NCBI GenBank assembly: GCA_027315205.1
Contig: DAHUYM010000004.1
Span: forward strand, 40,814-104,813
Direction: 5' to 3'
Origin: Leptospirillum sp.
GTDB taxonomy: Bacteria; Nitrospirota; Leptospirillia; Leptospirillales; Leptospirillaceae
Length of the DNA: 64,000 nt
Positions within the stretch are counted from its first letter, which is position 1; each line of letters begins with the position of its first letter. The translations under genes were made by a program, and so were the position numbers. This document shows, piece after piece, positions 49,095 through 58,043 of the stretch. Below the pieces are notes generated by a model that saw only the letters and a list, made by a program, of their open reading frames with translations, did no database searches and was not told the DNA's origin.

Positions 49095-49645
49095 TGGGAA
49101 GCGGACCGTCCGGGCGGATTCTGAGGCGTCTCAGGGGCATCGAAGGGGTCGTCCTGGATGTCGACGGGATCCTGACGAATGGGCTTTTGTGGTACGGTTC
49201 CGGCTCCGAAGAGTGGAAGGGGTTTCATATCCGGGACGGGCACGGGATCGTTCTCATGAGTCGTCTCGGGATAAAGCTCGGAGTGATTTCCGGCCGGGAC
49301 TCGGAGGGTGTCAGGAGGCGATGCGGCGAACTCGGTATCCAGGACCAATTTCTGGGGGTGCGTGACAAGGAAATGATTTTTCTCCAGCTTTCCGGACGTT
49401 GGAAGATCGCGCCGGACCGGATCGCCTATCTGGGCGACGATATCGTGGATCTCCATGCGATGAACCTGGCGGGCTTGACCGTGACCGTTCCCGAAGCGCC
49501 ATTTTTCATGAGGAAGTCGGCCGACTGGGTTACACGTGCCCCGGGTGGGGGGGGAGCCGTTAGGGAATTCGCGAATTGGCTGTGTTTTGCAAAGACAAGC
49601 GATCCGACCTTTCACTTTCGCAAGCTCTCCCGGAGACCCGAATGA
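49094..49645 (+). CDS. kdsC: 3-deoxy-manno-octulosonate-8-phosphatase
   Basis: Dephosphorylates KDO-8-phosphate. The 183-residue HAD protein has VVLDVDGILTNG with nucleophile Asp, VISGRDSEGV, and YLGDDIVDLHAM. It lacks a cap domain, as in KdsC. Overlaps kdsD (TAATG) and pgsA (ATGA). Confidence 0.92.
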   Translation: MGSGPSGRILRRLRGIEGVVLDVDGILTNGLLWYGSGSEEWKGFHIRDGHGIVLMSRLGIKLGVISGRDSEGVRRRCGELGIQDQFLGVRDKEMIFLQLSGRWKIAPDRIAYLGDDIVDLHAMNLAGLTVTVPEAPFFMRKSADWVTRAPGGGGAVREFANWLCFAKTSDPTFHFRKLSRRPE

Positions 49646-50205
49646 ACTGGGCCAACGTGATTACCATTGGAAGGATCTTCCTGATACCGGTCGTGATCGT
49701 TCTTTACCATTATGAGAGCAAAAAACCCGCATTGTTGGCGGCGCTCATCTATGCGGTCGCGTCTTTTACGGATCTCCTGGACGGTTACATCGCCCGCCGG
49801 TACAACATGGTGACGACGCTTGGAAAGCTCCTGGATCCCATTGCGGACAAGATCCTCGTGACGACAGCCCTGTTTCTTCTGGTCGACCGCCATCTCCTCC
49901 TGGCGTGGCCCGCGATTCTCATGGTCGCCCGGGAAATCGGAGTGTCGGGCTTGAGGGCGATCGCCGCGTCCGACGGCATCATCATTCCCTCCGAAAGCCT
50001 GGGAAAGGTGAAGATGGTGTTTCAGACCCTCGCCCTGACCTTTCTTTTGTATGACAACCGGCATTTCCAGCTCCATCTCTCGTCAATGGTTTTCAATTTT
50101 CATTGGTTCGGCCTCCTTCTTTTCTGGTTCGCCCTGTTTTTGACCCTGATATCCGGCGTCCAGTACTTCTTCTGGTATGCCTGGATCACCTCCCGCGACC
50201 AATGA
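49642..50205 (+). CDS. pgsA: CDP-diacylglycerol--glycerol-3-phosphate 3-phosphatidyltransferase
   Basis: Membrane enzyme for phosphatidylglycerol synthesis. The 187-residue protein has the CDP-alcohol transferase motif DLLDGYIARRYN...GKLLDPIADK, with its conserved D-x2-DG-x2-AR and G-x3-D-x3-D, and about five hydrophobic helices. ATG 49642 overlaps the kdsC stop. Confidence 0.92.
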   Translation: MNWANVITIGRIFLIPVVIVLYHYESKKPALLAALIYAVASFTDLLDGYIARRYNMVTTLGKLLDPIADKILVTTALFLLVDRHLLLAWPAILMVAREIGVSGLRAIAASDGIIIPSESLGKVKMVFQTLALTFLLYDNRHFQLHLSSMVFNFHWFGLLLFWFALFLTLISGVQYFFWYAWITSRDQ

Positions 50206-50221
50206 TGAGGACGTGTGCGTC

Positions 50222-50824
50222 ATGCTGATATCCGCCCTGCTCATGGGTTACCTATTGGGTTCGATCCCGGCCGGTTATGTCGTGTCGCGCCTTAAGGGGA
50301 TCGATCTCCGGAAGGAAGGGAGCGGCAATATCGGCTTCACGAACGTGTTCCGGGTGATCGGGCAGGGGCGGTCGGGAAAAATTCTTAGTGCCCTCGTGCT
50401 CGCCTGGGACATGGGTAAGGGATACCTTGCCGTCTGGTTTGCCCCCCATCTTTCGTCCTTCCCGATGGCATCGATCGGGGCGGGATTTGCGGCGTTCCTG
50501 GGACACCTGTTTCCTGTCTGGTTGCGATTCAAGGGGGGGAAAGGCGTCGCGGTTGGGCTCGGGGTTTCGCTGGGCGTATCACTGGTAGTCGGAACCGCCG
50601 TGACGGCGATCTGGGTCATCGTATTCGCGGTCACGCGAATTTCCTCCGTGGCGGCCTTGACAGCCTTTTTTTTCCTCCCTCTCCTGACGGCGTTCTGGAT
50701 GCAAAACAATCCATTGCCCTCGCTCGATCTTCTGTACCTGGCGGTGATGTCGATCCTTGTCTGGTTACGCCATCACGAAAATCTTCTCCGCCTGATACGG
50801 GGGGAAGAACACCCGATCCGGTAA
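50222..50824 (+). CDS. plsY: Glycerol-3-phosphate acyltransferase PlsY
   Basis: Makes lysophosphatidic acid from acyl-phosphate. The 200-residue membrane protein has GSIPAGYVV, GSGNIGFTNVFR, and GHLFPVWLRFKGGKGVA, all characteristic of PlsY. Start ATG 50222, with GAGGA ten bases upstream. Overlap of the frame with pgsA up to 50177 is not needed. It ends the ten-gene run. Confidence 0.92.
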   Translation: MLISALLMGYLLGSIPAGYVVSRLKGIDLRKEGSGNIGFTNVFRVIGQGRSGKILSALVLAWDMGKGYLAVWFAPHLSSFPMASIGAGFAAFLGHLFPVWLRFKGGKGVAVGLGVSLGVSLVVGTAVTAIWVIVFAVTRISSVAALTAFFFLPLLTAFWMQNNPLPSLDLLYLAVMSILVWLRHHENLLRLIRGEEHPIR

Positions 50825-50915
50825 TCGACTGCAAGGGGAACGATACGACTTTCCGCCTCGTTCCCAAGGGATCTTGGAGTTTTTTCGGTGCCGGATCCTG
50901 TGTGACGGGACAATC

Positions 50916-50944
50916 TTGACTCTTTTTTTCGAAATCTGGAGAAT
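50916..50944 (+). promoter_or_regulatory. Putative promoter of the M23 peptidase gene
   Basis: TTGACT (50916-50921), 17-base spacer, GAGAAT (50939-50944), 73 bases before the ATG. The -10 matches four of six. Confidence 0.4.
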
Positions 50945-51016
50945 GGGCAAGGGTAAAGTAATGATTTTCCTTCGTGAAATGGCTTTTGGCCGAAATTTGG
51001 GAGTCGAAAGAACAGG

Positions 51017-51952
51017 ATGAGCCCTAGGAACGACAAGAAAGACAGGACGTATACGATTCTTTTTATCCCGGCGGCACGGGAACGGATGAAAAAACTCGAT
51101 GTCTCCCACCGCTGGATGATGGGCGCCTGGATTTCAGGAAGTTCCTTCCTTGCACTGTTCTTTGTTTTTACGGGAGTTGCCCTTTACCTCCTTCACAAGG
51201 AAAACCGGATGGTCGAGCTGGCCCACAGCAGCCAGCACCAGAAAGAAGAGATCGTCCAGATCTATGGACGGCTCCAGGAAATCCATTCCCGCCTTCTCCA
51301 GCTTGCTCACCAGGAAAAAAAAATTCGCATGATCCTGAATTCCTCCGCCGGCACCGATTCGGACGCGCTTCGCGGTCTCGGGGGACCGGATGCCCTTATG
51401 GCTCCGTCGGTCCTGATCCAGAAGGGACCGAACGGCATGTCCGAACTGATGGAAGAGATGGATCACCAGCTGGACAGCTTGAGGCATGGCATCTCCGACC
51501 AGGAGGTCAGCCTTGTGTCCCTCCGGAATTCGATCGTGAGGCAGAGGATCCGCTGGGCCTATACCCCGAGCATCTGGCCGGTGAAAGGCGTTCTGACCTC
51601 CGGATTCGGATGGAGGAGTTCTCCGTTCGGGGTCGGGAGGGACTTCCATCCGGGAATTGACATCGCGGGGCCGGTCGGCGTTCCCGTTGTCGCGACCGCT
51701 CAGGGGACGGTCACCTTTGCCGGATGGGACCAGGGGTATGGAAAGTCGGTCCGGATCAACAACGGAAACGGGTTTGAAACCCTCTTCGGCCACCTCGACC
51801 AGTTTGTCGTCTACTCGGGGGAAAAAGTCAACCGTGGCGAGGTAATCGGGTATCTCGGAAATACCGGTCTCTCCACGGGACCCCACCTACATTACGAGAT
51901 CTTTCGGGACAATGTCCCGATCAATCCCACGCGCTATATCATCGACTACTGA
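51017..51952 (+). CDS. Membrane-anchored M23 family metallopeptidase
   Basis: The 311-residue protein has an N-terminal signal anchor (about 34-57, MMGAWISGSSFLALFFVFTG), a coiled-coil region (about 60-185), and an M23 (LytM) domain with HPGIDIAGP and HLHYEIFRD, so the zinc ligands are intact and it is probably active on peptidoglycan cross-links. Resembles septal or growth-linked endopeptidases of the NlpD/ShyA sort. It lies between plsY and a two-component set with its own promoter. Confidence 0.9.
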   Translation: MSPRNDKKDRTYTILFIPAARERMKKLDVSHRWMMGAWISGSSFLALFFVFTGVALYLLHKENRMVELAHSSQHQKEEIVQIYGRLQEIHSRLLQLAHQEKKIRMILNSSAGTDSDALRGLGGPDALMAPSVLIQKGPNGMSELMEEMDHQLDSLRHGISDQEVSLVSLRNSIVRQRIRWAYTPSIWPVKGVLTSGFGWRSSPFGVGRDFHPGIDIAGPVGVPVVATAQGTVTFAGWDQGYGKSVRINNGNGFETLFGHLDQFVVYSGEKVNRGEVIGYLGNTGLSTGPHLHYEIFRDNVPINPTRYIIDY

Positions 51953-51993
51953 TATGCCGGAGTGTATTCCCCCCGTCCGGTTGTTCCCGAGGT

Positions 51994-52021
51994 TTGCCTG
52001 TTACCTCTGATACGATACAAT
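51994..52021 (+). promoter_or_regulatory. Putative promoter of the sensor kinase operon
   Basis: TTGCCT (51994-51999), 16-base spacer, TACAAT (52016-52021), 67 bases before the kinase ATG. Confidence 0.45.
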
Positions 52022-52087
52022 GTCATGTGATGCGGGCCGGATGCGGTCGGAAAACCGGCAGCCCGGAGATCACCGTGAGGGGCTGGA

Positions 52088-53584
52088 ATGAAACTGTCCG
52101 GAACCATACGACTGAGGGGTAAGGCCTTCCTTTTCTCGGCCGCCCTCCTGGCCGTTATTTTTTCTTCGAACCTCTATTCGATCCTGAGCCTGTACCACCT
52201 CCATCGCGTGTTTGTCGGACTCAAGGATCGGACTGTCAAGGGACTTCTCTCGGTTTCGAGCCTTCAGCACGATATCTCCAGGGCCCTCCCGGACGAGAAA
52301 CAGTTTCTGTTCTTCACTCCGATTCCCCCTGTCCTGCAACCGCAGGTTTTCCGAGACCTGAACCAGATCCGTCAGGTGATCGTCGAACTGCCGGCGCCGA
52401 CGTCGCAGGCTGGCTTCCTGATCCGGGCCTGTTTGACGGACCTTCTCGAGTATCAGAAAATAGTTCAGCTAGAGCTTGATTTTCTCAAGTCCGGGAAGAG
52501 GGAGCAGGCGATTCATCTTTCCCAGACGCGATCCTCGGCTCTTCTGATCCATTTCGCTTCGCTCCTGCAGGAACTCAGATTCGAATTTAACCGGGATCTT
52601 GCGAGAACCGTTACGGGAACCGCGCAGGAACAGGAACGGATGACGACGGTGAGCGTCGAACTGACCGCCGTCGGCATTCTTCTCGTCCTTCTCCTTCTCT
52701 GGGCTTTCTCCAACATGGTTCTTACGCCCATCATGGGTCTGATCGCGGGGACGAAGCGGATCGCCGGAGGGGTGTTCGTTAACCCCGTGACGGTGACCGG
52801 CGCCGATGAATTGGGGGATCTGGCCAGGGCCCTTAACGAGATGGCCCTGAAGCTCGGGGAGTTGAACCGGATGAAGTCGGAGTTCGTCACGATTGCCTCC
52901 CATGAACTTCGTACTCCGCTCACCAGCATCCGAGGATTCCTTTCCATGCTGCAGAGAGGAAAACTGGGGTCCCTGACGCCCGAACAGGAAAAGAGCCTGT
53001 CAATCGTCCGGGAAGAAGTGGATCATCTGGTGGAACTGGTCAACGGGCTCCTGGATCTGGGCCGTATCGAATCCGGACAGATGCCCCTCGAAATACAGGA
53101 TGTGGATCTTAAGGCCCTGATCGAACGCATATCGGAGCGCCACCACCTCACGGCCGAGCAGTCGGGAACCCGCTTCCAGGTCGTCGTCGACCCCGAGCTT
53201 CCCCGCCATGTCAGGACTGATCCGGGGAAGGTCACCCAGGTTCTGGAAAATCTGCTGGCGAATGCGTTCAAGTTCACTTCGGCGGGTGAAGACGTGGAAC
53301 TCCGGGTCTTCCGGTTTGACAACCACCTCGAGATCGAAGTCAAGGATACCGGCATCGGTATCCCTCCCGAGAATATCCCGTTCCTGTTCGAAAAATTCTA
53401 CCAGGTCGCTCCATTCAACAACCGGACCCGGGAAGGGCTCGGATTGGGACTCGCTATTACGCGGGGGATCGTCCTCACGATGGGAGGCCATATCTCGGTC
53501 CGCCAAAATCAGCCCCGAGGCACGGCCTTTTTGGTGACAATCCCGTTCGAACCGTTGACTCAGGATTTTCCGGGGAGGGACTGA
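52088..53584 (+). CDS. Sensor histidine kinase, GlrK/QseE-like
   Basis: The 498-residue protein has two membrane helices (about 11-33 and 200-222) around a 165-residue periplasmic sensor region, a HAMP domain (LTPIMGLIAGTKRIAGG), HisKA with His272 in SHELRTPLTSIRG, and a HATPase with N-box NLLANAFKF and G boxes DTGIGIPPENI and GLGLGLAI. It starts a three-gene set with a lipoprotein-like gene and a sigma-54 regulator, the order of E. coli glrK-qseG-glrR, so that assignment is from context plus architecture. Confidence 0.88.
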   Translation: MKLSGTIRLRGKAFLFSAALLAVIFSSNLYSILSLYHLHRVFVGLKDRTVKGLLSVSSLQHDISRALPDEKQFLFFTPIPPVLQPQVFRDLNQIRQVIVELPAPTSQAGFLIRACLTDLLEYQKIVQLELDFLKSGKREQAIHLSQTRSSALLIHFASLLQELRFEFNRDLARTVTGTAQEQERMTTVSVELTAVGILLVLLLLWAFSNMVLTPIMGLIAGTKRIAGGVFVNPVTVTGADELGDLARALNEMALKLGELNRMKSEFVTIASHELRTPLTSIRGFLSMLQRGKLGSLTPEQEKSLSIVREEVDHLVELVNGLLDLGRIESGQMPLEIQDVDLKALIERISERHHLTAEQSGTRFQVVVDPELPRHVRTDPGKVTQVLENLLANAFKFTSAGEDVELRVFRFDNHLEIEVKDTGIGIPPENIPFLFEKFYQVAPFNNRTREGLGLGLAITRGIVLTMGGHISVRQNQPRGTAFLVTIPFEPLTQDFPGRD

Positions 53585-53588
53585 ACGC

Positions 53589-54116
53589 ATGACGCACTGT
53601 TTCCGGTATCTGATCGCCTGTATGGTTGTTGTCCTCTTTTCGGACGGGTGTGCCGTTACCCGCCGTCCGCCTCAAGCTCCGGTCAGTTCGTCTCCTCCGG
53701 TCATCATTCTTCCTCCCATCGTGACGATTCCTCTCACCGAACGGGACAGTCCGATCTTCCGGGGGATCCCCGTTCTCTTCGCGGATGGGAGCTGGGTGGG
53801 TCTCAGGGCGATACTTAAGGCACGAAAATCACTCCCGGGCCTGGCTCCTGAAGTCCTGGACCGTCTGGACTACGACCTGGCGCTCGTCGATCTCAGGCTT
53901 CAGGATCCGGAGGCGGTACGGGAAGCCAGAGTCCTTCTCACCCGCCTTGACGCGTTCGGAAAGCCCTATGAGATTCGGGAATCGGCCGGCCTTTTCCTGA
54001 AACTCATGAACGAGGTCCACCAAGTCCGGGTTTCGAACATGGATTTGAGGAAGAAGCTCGACCAGGTCCGGAAAACGTTCCGGGATCTCTCCACGCTGGA
54101 AAATTCACTCAAATGA
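53589..54116 (+). CDS. QseG-like putative lipoprotein
   Basis: The 175-residue product has a short signal sequence ending FSDGC, with an unusual lipobox (Asp at -2), then a Pro-rich stretch and an all-helical C-terminal domain ending in LSTLENSLK. QseG in E. coli is an outer-membrane lipoprotein that works with QseE/QseF. Function here is inferred from order: it begins four bases after the kinase and overlaps the regulator by four. Confidence 0.62.
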   Translation: MTHCFRYLIACMVVVLFSDGCAVTRRPPQAPVSSSPPVIILPPIVTIPLTERDSPIFRGIPVLFADGSWVGLRAILKARKSLPGLAPEVLDRLDYDLALVDLRLQDPEAVREARVLLTRLDAFGKPYEIRESAGLFLKLMNEVHQVRVSNMDLRKKLDQVRKTFRDLSTLENSLK

Positions 54117-55483
54117 CCCCTCCGATCCTTCTTGTCGTCGACGACCACGCCAATACCCGCGCATATCTCCGTACACTCCTGGAGCACGAGGGATATGAGA
54201 TCCGGGAGGCCGCAACCGGCGAAACAGCTCTGGAGCTTCTCCGGTCGAACGAGGGAAAAAACGTCCGGGGCGTCCTCCTCGACCTCAAGCTCCCCAATAT
54301 ATCCGGCATCGACCTGATTCAGCCGATCAAGGAAAAGCGCCCAAGTCTCCCGATCATTATCATGACTGCCCACGCGACGGTACCCACGGCGGTTTCGGCC
54401 ATACAGAAGGGGGCCTTCCATTATCTCGAGAAGCCCCTGTCCGAGGAAGCCCTTCTCGGAACACTGAAGGCGGCTCTTTCCGAAGACAGGGGATTCGCGT
54501 TGTCCGAGCCTTCGAACATCGAAAACCGGTGGGCACCGATGGGCCCGTACATGGCCCGTCTGAAGGACCGCGTACTGAAGGCCGCCCACCACAGTTTCCC
54601 GGTCCTGATCACGGGAGAGAGCGGAACGGGAAAAGAATTGATCGCGCGGACGATCCACACTCTTTCGTCCCATTCGGGGGGCCCGTTCCTGGCCGTCAAT
54701 ACAGGAGCGATACCCAGGGAACTCGTGAACTCGGAACTTTTCGGTTACGAGAAAGGTTCTTTCACGGGTGCCATGGAGAGAAAAGCAGGGTGGTTCGAAT
54801 CGGCCGGACGGGGGACCCTCTTTCTGGACGAGATCGGCACAATGGAGATTTCGACCCAGATCGCCATTTTGAGGGTCATCGAGAACCGGAGTTTCTCCAG
54901 GGTGGGGGGAACCGCCGAAGTCCCGTTTTCGGCGAGGATCATCTGTGCGACGAACGACGACCTTCCCTCTTTGATCCGGGAGGGACGGTTCCGGGAAGAC
55001 CTTTATTACCGCCTGAATGTCCACGCCATTCGGCTTCCCCCCTTGAGGGAAAGGAGAGAGGACGTCCTTCCCCTGGCGGGACATTTCCTGGCCCAGTCCC
55101 TGGGCCGCGACGAATCGGAGATCGGTTTCGAACCGGAGGCCCGGTCGGTCCTAGAACGCTACTTCTGGCCTGGAAACATCCGCGAGCTGAAGAACGTCAT
55201 GATCTCGCTCGCGATCGAAAAGGGATCGGATTTGCCAAAAGATCGTCCGGTCCAGGCGGGGGCGTCCTGGCTCCCGGATTTTCTAAGGCAAGGCCATGAT
55301 GCCGGGTCCGGAACAGAAAGTGAAGGGGTCCCGCCCCGGACTCTTCGCGAGGGAGAGAAGGAACAGATCCGGAAAGTCCTGAGGGAAACGGGCGGGAACA
55401 AGGCCCTTTCTTCCAGGATCCTTGGTATCAGCCGGAAAGCCTTGTATTCGAAGCTCCGGGAATACGGGCTCAAGGACGAGTGA
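54113..55483 (+). CDS. Sigma-54-dependent response regulator, GlrR/QseF-like
   Basis: The 456-residue protein has a receiver domain (phosphorylation Asp57 in LLDLKLP), an AAA sigma-54 interaction domain with GESGTGKELIAR, LVNSELFGYEKGSFTGA and GTLFLDEIGTM, and a Fis-type HTH near the C terminus (ALSSRILGISRKALYSKL). The sigma-54-contact loop reads GSFTGA instead of GAFTGA, a known natural variant. Activates sigma-54 RNA polymerase on phosphorylation. It could act on the promoter at 9221, but nothing here proves it. Confidence 0.9.
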   Translation: MTPPILLVVDDHANTRAYLRTLLEHEGYEIREAATGETALELLRSNEGKNVRGVLLDLKLPNISGIDLIQPIKEKRPSLPIIIMTAHATVPTAVSAIQKGAFHYLEKPLSEEALLGTLKAALSEDRGFALSEPSNIENRWAPMGPYMARLKDRVLKAAHHSFPVLITGESGTGKELIARTIHTLSSHSGGPFLAVNTGAIPRELVNSELFGYEKGSFTGAMERKAGWFESAGRGTLFLDEIGTMEISTQIAILRVIENRSFSRVGGTAEVPFSARIICATNDDLPSLIREGRFREDLYYRLNVHAIRLPPLRERREDVLPLAGHFLAQSLGRDESEIGFEPEARSVLERYFWPGNIRELKNVMISLAIEKGSDLPKDRPVQAGASWLPDFLRQGHDAGSGTESEGVPPRTLREGEKEQIRKVLRETGGNKALSSRILGISRKALYSKLREYGLKDE

Positions 55484-55978
55484 TCCTTAGATGGAAAGAG
55501 CTCTTTTTTCGCTTTCCCCACCCAAACTGTTGGCTCGGTACTCCAATGTGGTATATATTACATATTGAATGAATAAAAAACGGATTCTTAAGGCAACGGA
55601 TTCGTCTGGCGGGAGAATTGTCACCCGAAACTCCCAAATAAGGTCCAGCCCTTCAAAAAGATGGACCTCTCCCACAATCCGACGCATATATTTTCATTAT
55701 TGTACATGACGGAAAGTCCCCTCCGAATCACGGGTACCCTTTCGAAGGGTTTGCGAAGGGATCGCTTCTTTAAGTCTTGAGTCTTGTGATGTTTCCGGAT
55801 CACAACGGTCTTGAAGATCAAGGCCCGACAGTGGTTGAAGATGCAGGGCTTTTGTCATCGGACCGGTCCGTGAGTCCTGATGTCCGTTCGTCAATCTTTT
55901 CCGTCCGGATTCCCGGAAGGGATGATTGCTTCGGCATTCGGGATTGCGACTGAAGCTCCTTCAGGGGAGGCTGGCCCG
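55484..55978. other. Non-coding stretch ahead of the HD-GYP gene
   Basis: About 495 bases with no convincing gene. An AT-rich area (TTGGCT at 55530, TATATA at 55552) could be a promoter, which would make a leader of some 400 bases. The interval 55611-55678 can form alternative helices. An inverted GTGAT/ATCAC pair lies near 55785-55805. I saw no c-di-GMP riboswitch signature. Confidence 0.5.
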
Positions 55979-57208
55979 ATGAAGAAAACCCTTCCGGTCG
56001 ACATGCTTTTGATCGGGATGAAAGTCGTGGGACTGGACAAAAGCTGGATAGAAACAAGCTTTCTCTCGCATACTTTTACGATCCGTTCGGAAAAAGACAT
56101 CGAGAAGCTCCAGCGGAACGGCGTTCGCACCGTCACTGTCGAAATCGAAGACCCGCCTGCCGCCGTTCCGAAAAAAACCGATGACGCGTCTTTGGATCCG
56201 TCCCCCGGGAGCCGTCCTATCGTCCTGGCGGAACTGCCGGAGACAGCTCCGGGGAAAATCCGTCACATTCAGTCCCTGCGGGAAGAGACGATCCGTCTTC
56301 TCACAAGGTCGTTCCAACAGGCGCGGATTCAAAGTATCATTCCTTCCCAGGAAATACGGTCCCATGTCCGCGAAACCGTAACGTTCCTCCTACAGAACCC
56401 AAGTGCAATCAATCTCCTTTCCGATATCCATGATAACGATGACGAAACGTATGTCCACTCGGCCAACACAATGTTGCTGGCCGCAGGTTTTGCGATCCGG
56501 CATCAGATGCAGGAATCGGAATGTGTTCAGTGGGGACTGGCCGCGCTTCTCCACGATATCGGGAAGATAAAAATCCCTGACAGCATTCTCAAAAAACCCG
56601 GTCCGCTCGATCTTGCCGAATGGGAGATCATGCGTCAGCACCCCGTTTTCGGGTTCCAGATCCTGAGAAAAAATCCGGATTCCGATATCCATGGTCTTCC
56701 GGCCCAGGTGGCGGTTGAACACCATGAACGACAGAATGGAACGGGATACCCTCATCGCATAGGTCTCGACCTCGTCCACCCGGTGTCACGTTCCCTCATG
56801 GTCCTGGACATTTTCGAGGCCCTGACCGCGAACAGGGTCTACAGGAGTCGGGTCTCGCACCAAAAGGTCATCCATTACCTGATCAATGAATACGCTGACA
56901 GGGTTTCCGTTCCGGTCATCCTGGAACTTGCGTCCATGGTCGGAATTTTTCCGGTCGGGACATTCCTGGAAACGGAAGACGGGGAAATATGGATGATCCT
57001 CGGATACGAAGACATCGAAAAATACGAGGGAAAGGTTACGATCTTGGATCTTTTTGGCCCGGGCCGAAAACTCCGGGACCGTCCCAAAAAACGAACTCTC
57101 CCGCGCATCAATCCGGAATCGATTGCGAGAACGCATGATTACCGGAGCCTGGGCCTGAATCAGGAGCATTGGGAGTCTCTCTTGAAAGGAACACGGGAAA
57201 GCCCCTGA
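55979..57208 (+). CDS. HD-GYP domain protein, predicted c-di-GMP phosphodiesterase
   Basis: From ATG 55979 (GGGGAGG eight bases upstream) the 409-residue protein has an N-terminal DUF3391-type region (LPVDMLLIGMKVVGLDKSW, then residues to about 150) and an HD-GYP domain with LLHDIGKIKIP and HHERQNGTGYP, which differs from HHE-x-x-DG-x-GYP by Asn for Asp. Metal ligands appear intact, so activity is likely. The frame extends to 55880 but lacks a site there. It faces the c-di-GMP synthase at 10505 functionally, not by operon. Confidence 0.88.
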   Translation: MKKTLPVDMLLIGMKVVGLDKSWIETSFLSHTFTIRSEKDIEKLQRNGVRTVTVEIEDPPAAVPKKTDDASLDPSPGSRPIVLAELPETAPGKIRHIQSLREETIRLLTRSFQQARIQSIIPSQEIRSHVRETVTFLLQNPSAINLLSDIHDNDDETYVHSANTMLLAAGFAIRHQMQESECVQWGLAALLHDIGKIKIPDSILKKPGPLDLAEWEIMRQHPVFGFQILRKNPDSDIHGLPAQVAVEHHERQNGTGYPHRIGLDLVHPVSRSLMVLDIFEALTANRVYRSRVSHQKVIHYLINEYADRVSVPVILELASMVGIFPVGTFLETEDGEIWMILGYEDIEKYEGKVTILDLFGPGRKLRDRPKKRTLPRINPESIARTHDYRSLGLNQEHWESLLKGTRESP

Positions 57209-57275
57209 CAATGCAACCCTGGCATACAAGTTCCTTAGGCGCCGGTGCCACCATGCCGGGGATAGAACACGAGGC

Positions 57276-58043
57276 CTAAAGAAGGGACAAGAAAATGCGG
57301 GCGAACGTCGCGGCCAGGAGCAGTCCCTGTCCCCATCGGACCATGCGGGGCGAGAGTCTGTGATGCAGGCGGGCGCCGAGCGTTGCCCCGATCAGCGCTC
57401 CCCCAACGACAGGCCAGGTGGCGGATGGTATGTGTCCCGAGGCGGCCGTCTTTCCGACCACTCCCGCGAACGCCATCGGGATCATGATGCCCAACCCCGA
57501 TCCGACCGCGATAGTCGAAGCGTACCCCAGAATCCCCGTCATGACGGGATAGTACAAAAATCCCCCGCCGATCCCCAGTAAACCACTGATTCCCCCGATG
57601 AGACCCATGAAAATCGGTCCCAGCACCTTCCTGCGGGACGTGAAATCGATCCCTTCCCTGTGTTTCGGTGGACGGACGAGGAGGAAGGCCGCAAGGAGGA
57701 TTTCACCGAGATAGACTTCGAGAATCGTCCTCCCCGGCATCGCGTGGGAATAATACCCTCCGAGAGAACTCCCGATCAGGGCAATACCGCCCCAGAATAA
57801 GAGAGTCCGTCCCGGAAGGAGTGTGGACGGCCGATGGGAGATATATCCGGACAGGGACGCCGCCAGGACCTGGTAGATCGCGATCTGGGTCGCTTCGAAC
57901 GGGGTGAAGGACGGGCCACCGAAAAGCGGTTCGATCGTGAGCAGGTACGGGATCAGTATCACCGCTCCCCCGATACCCAGTATGGCCGAAGCGAAACCGG
58001 CCACGCTCCCTCCCAAAAACAGGACAAGGACGGTCAGGCTCAT
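57276..58043 (-). CDS. TauE/SafE family membrane permease
   Basis: The 255-residue polytopic protein has two homologous halves with GFASAILGIGGAVILIPYL and GGISGLLGIGGGFLYYPVM, the TauE/SafE hallmark. Family members export sulfite, sulfoacetate or similar anions, or take up other solutes. ATG 58043 overlaps the lipoprotein gene stop as ATGA. Confidence 0.88.
   Translation of the reverse strand: MSLTVLVLFLGGSVAGFASAILGIGGAVILIPYLLTIEPLFGGPSFTPFEATQIAIYQVLAASLSGYISHRPSTLLPGRTLLFWGGIALIGSSLGGYYSHAMPGRTILEVYLGEILLAAFLLVRPPKHREGIDFTSRRKVLGPIFMGLIGGISGLLGIGGGFLYYPVMTGILGYASTIAVGSGLGIMIPMAFAGVVGKTAASGHIPSATWPVVGGALIGATLGARLHHRLSPRMVRWGQGLLLAATFARIFLSLL

Noticed and set aside
50831-50866. GGGAACGA...TCGTTCCC hairpin as terminator of plsY
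   Set aside because: Stem of eight pairs but no T-tract directly after it; too weak to list as a terminator.
55740-55870. c-di-GMP riboswitch ahead of the HD-GYP gene
   Set aside because: Looked for GEMM-type signature bases and found none.
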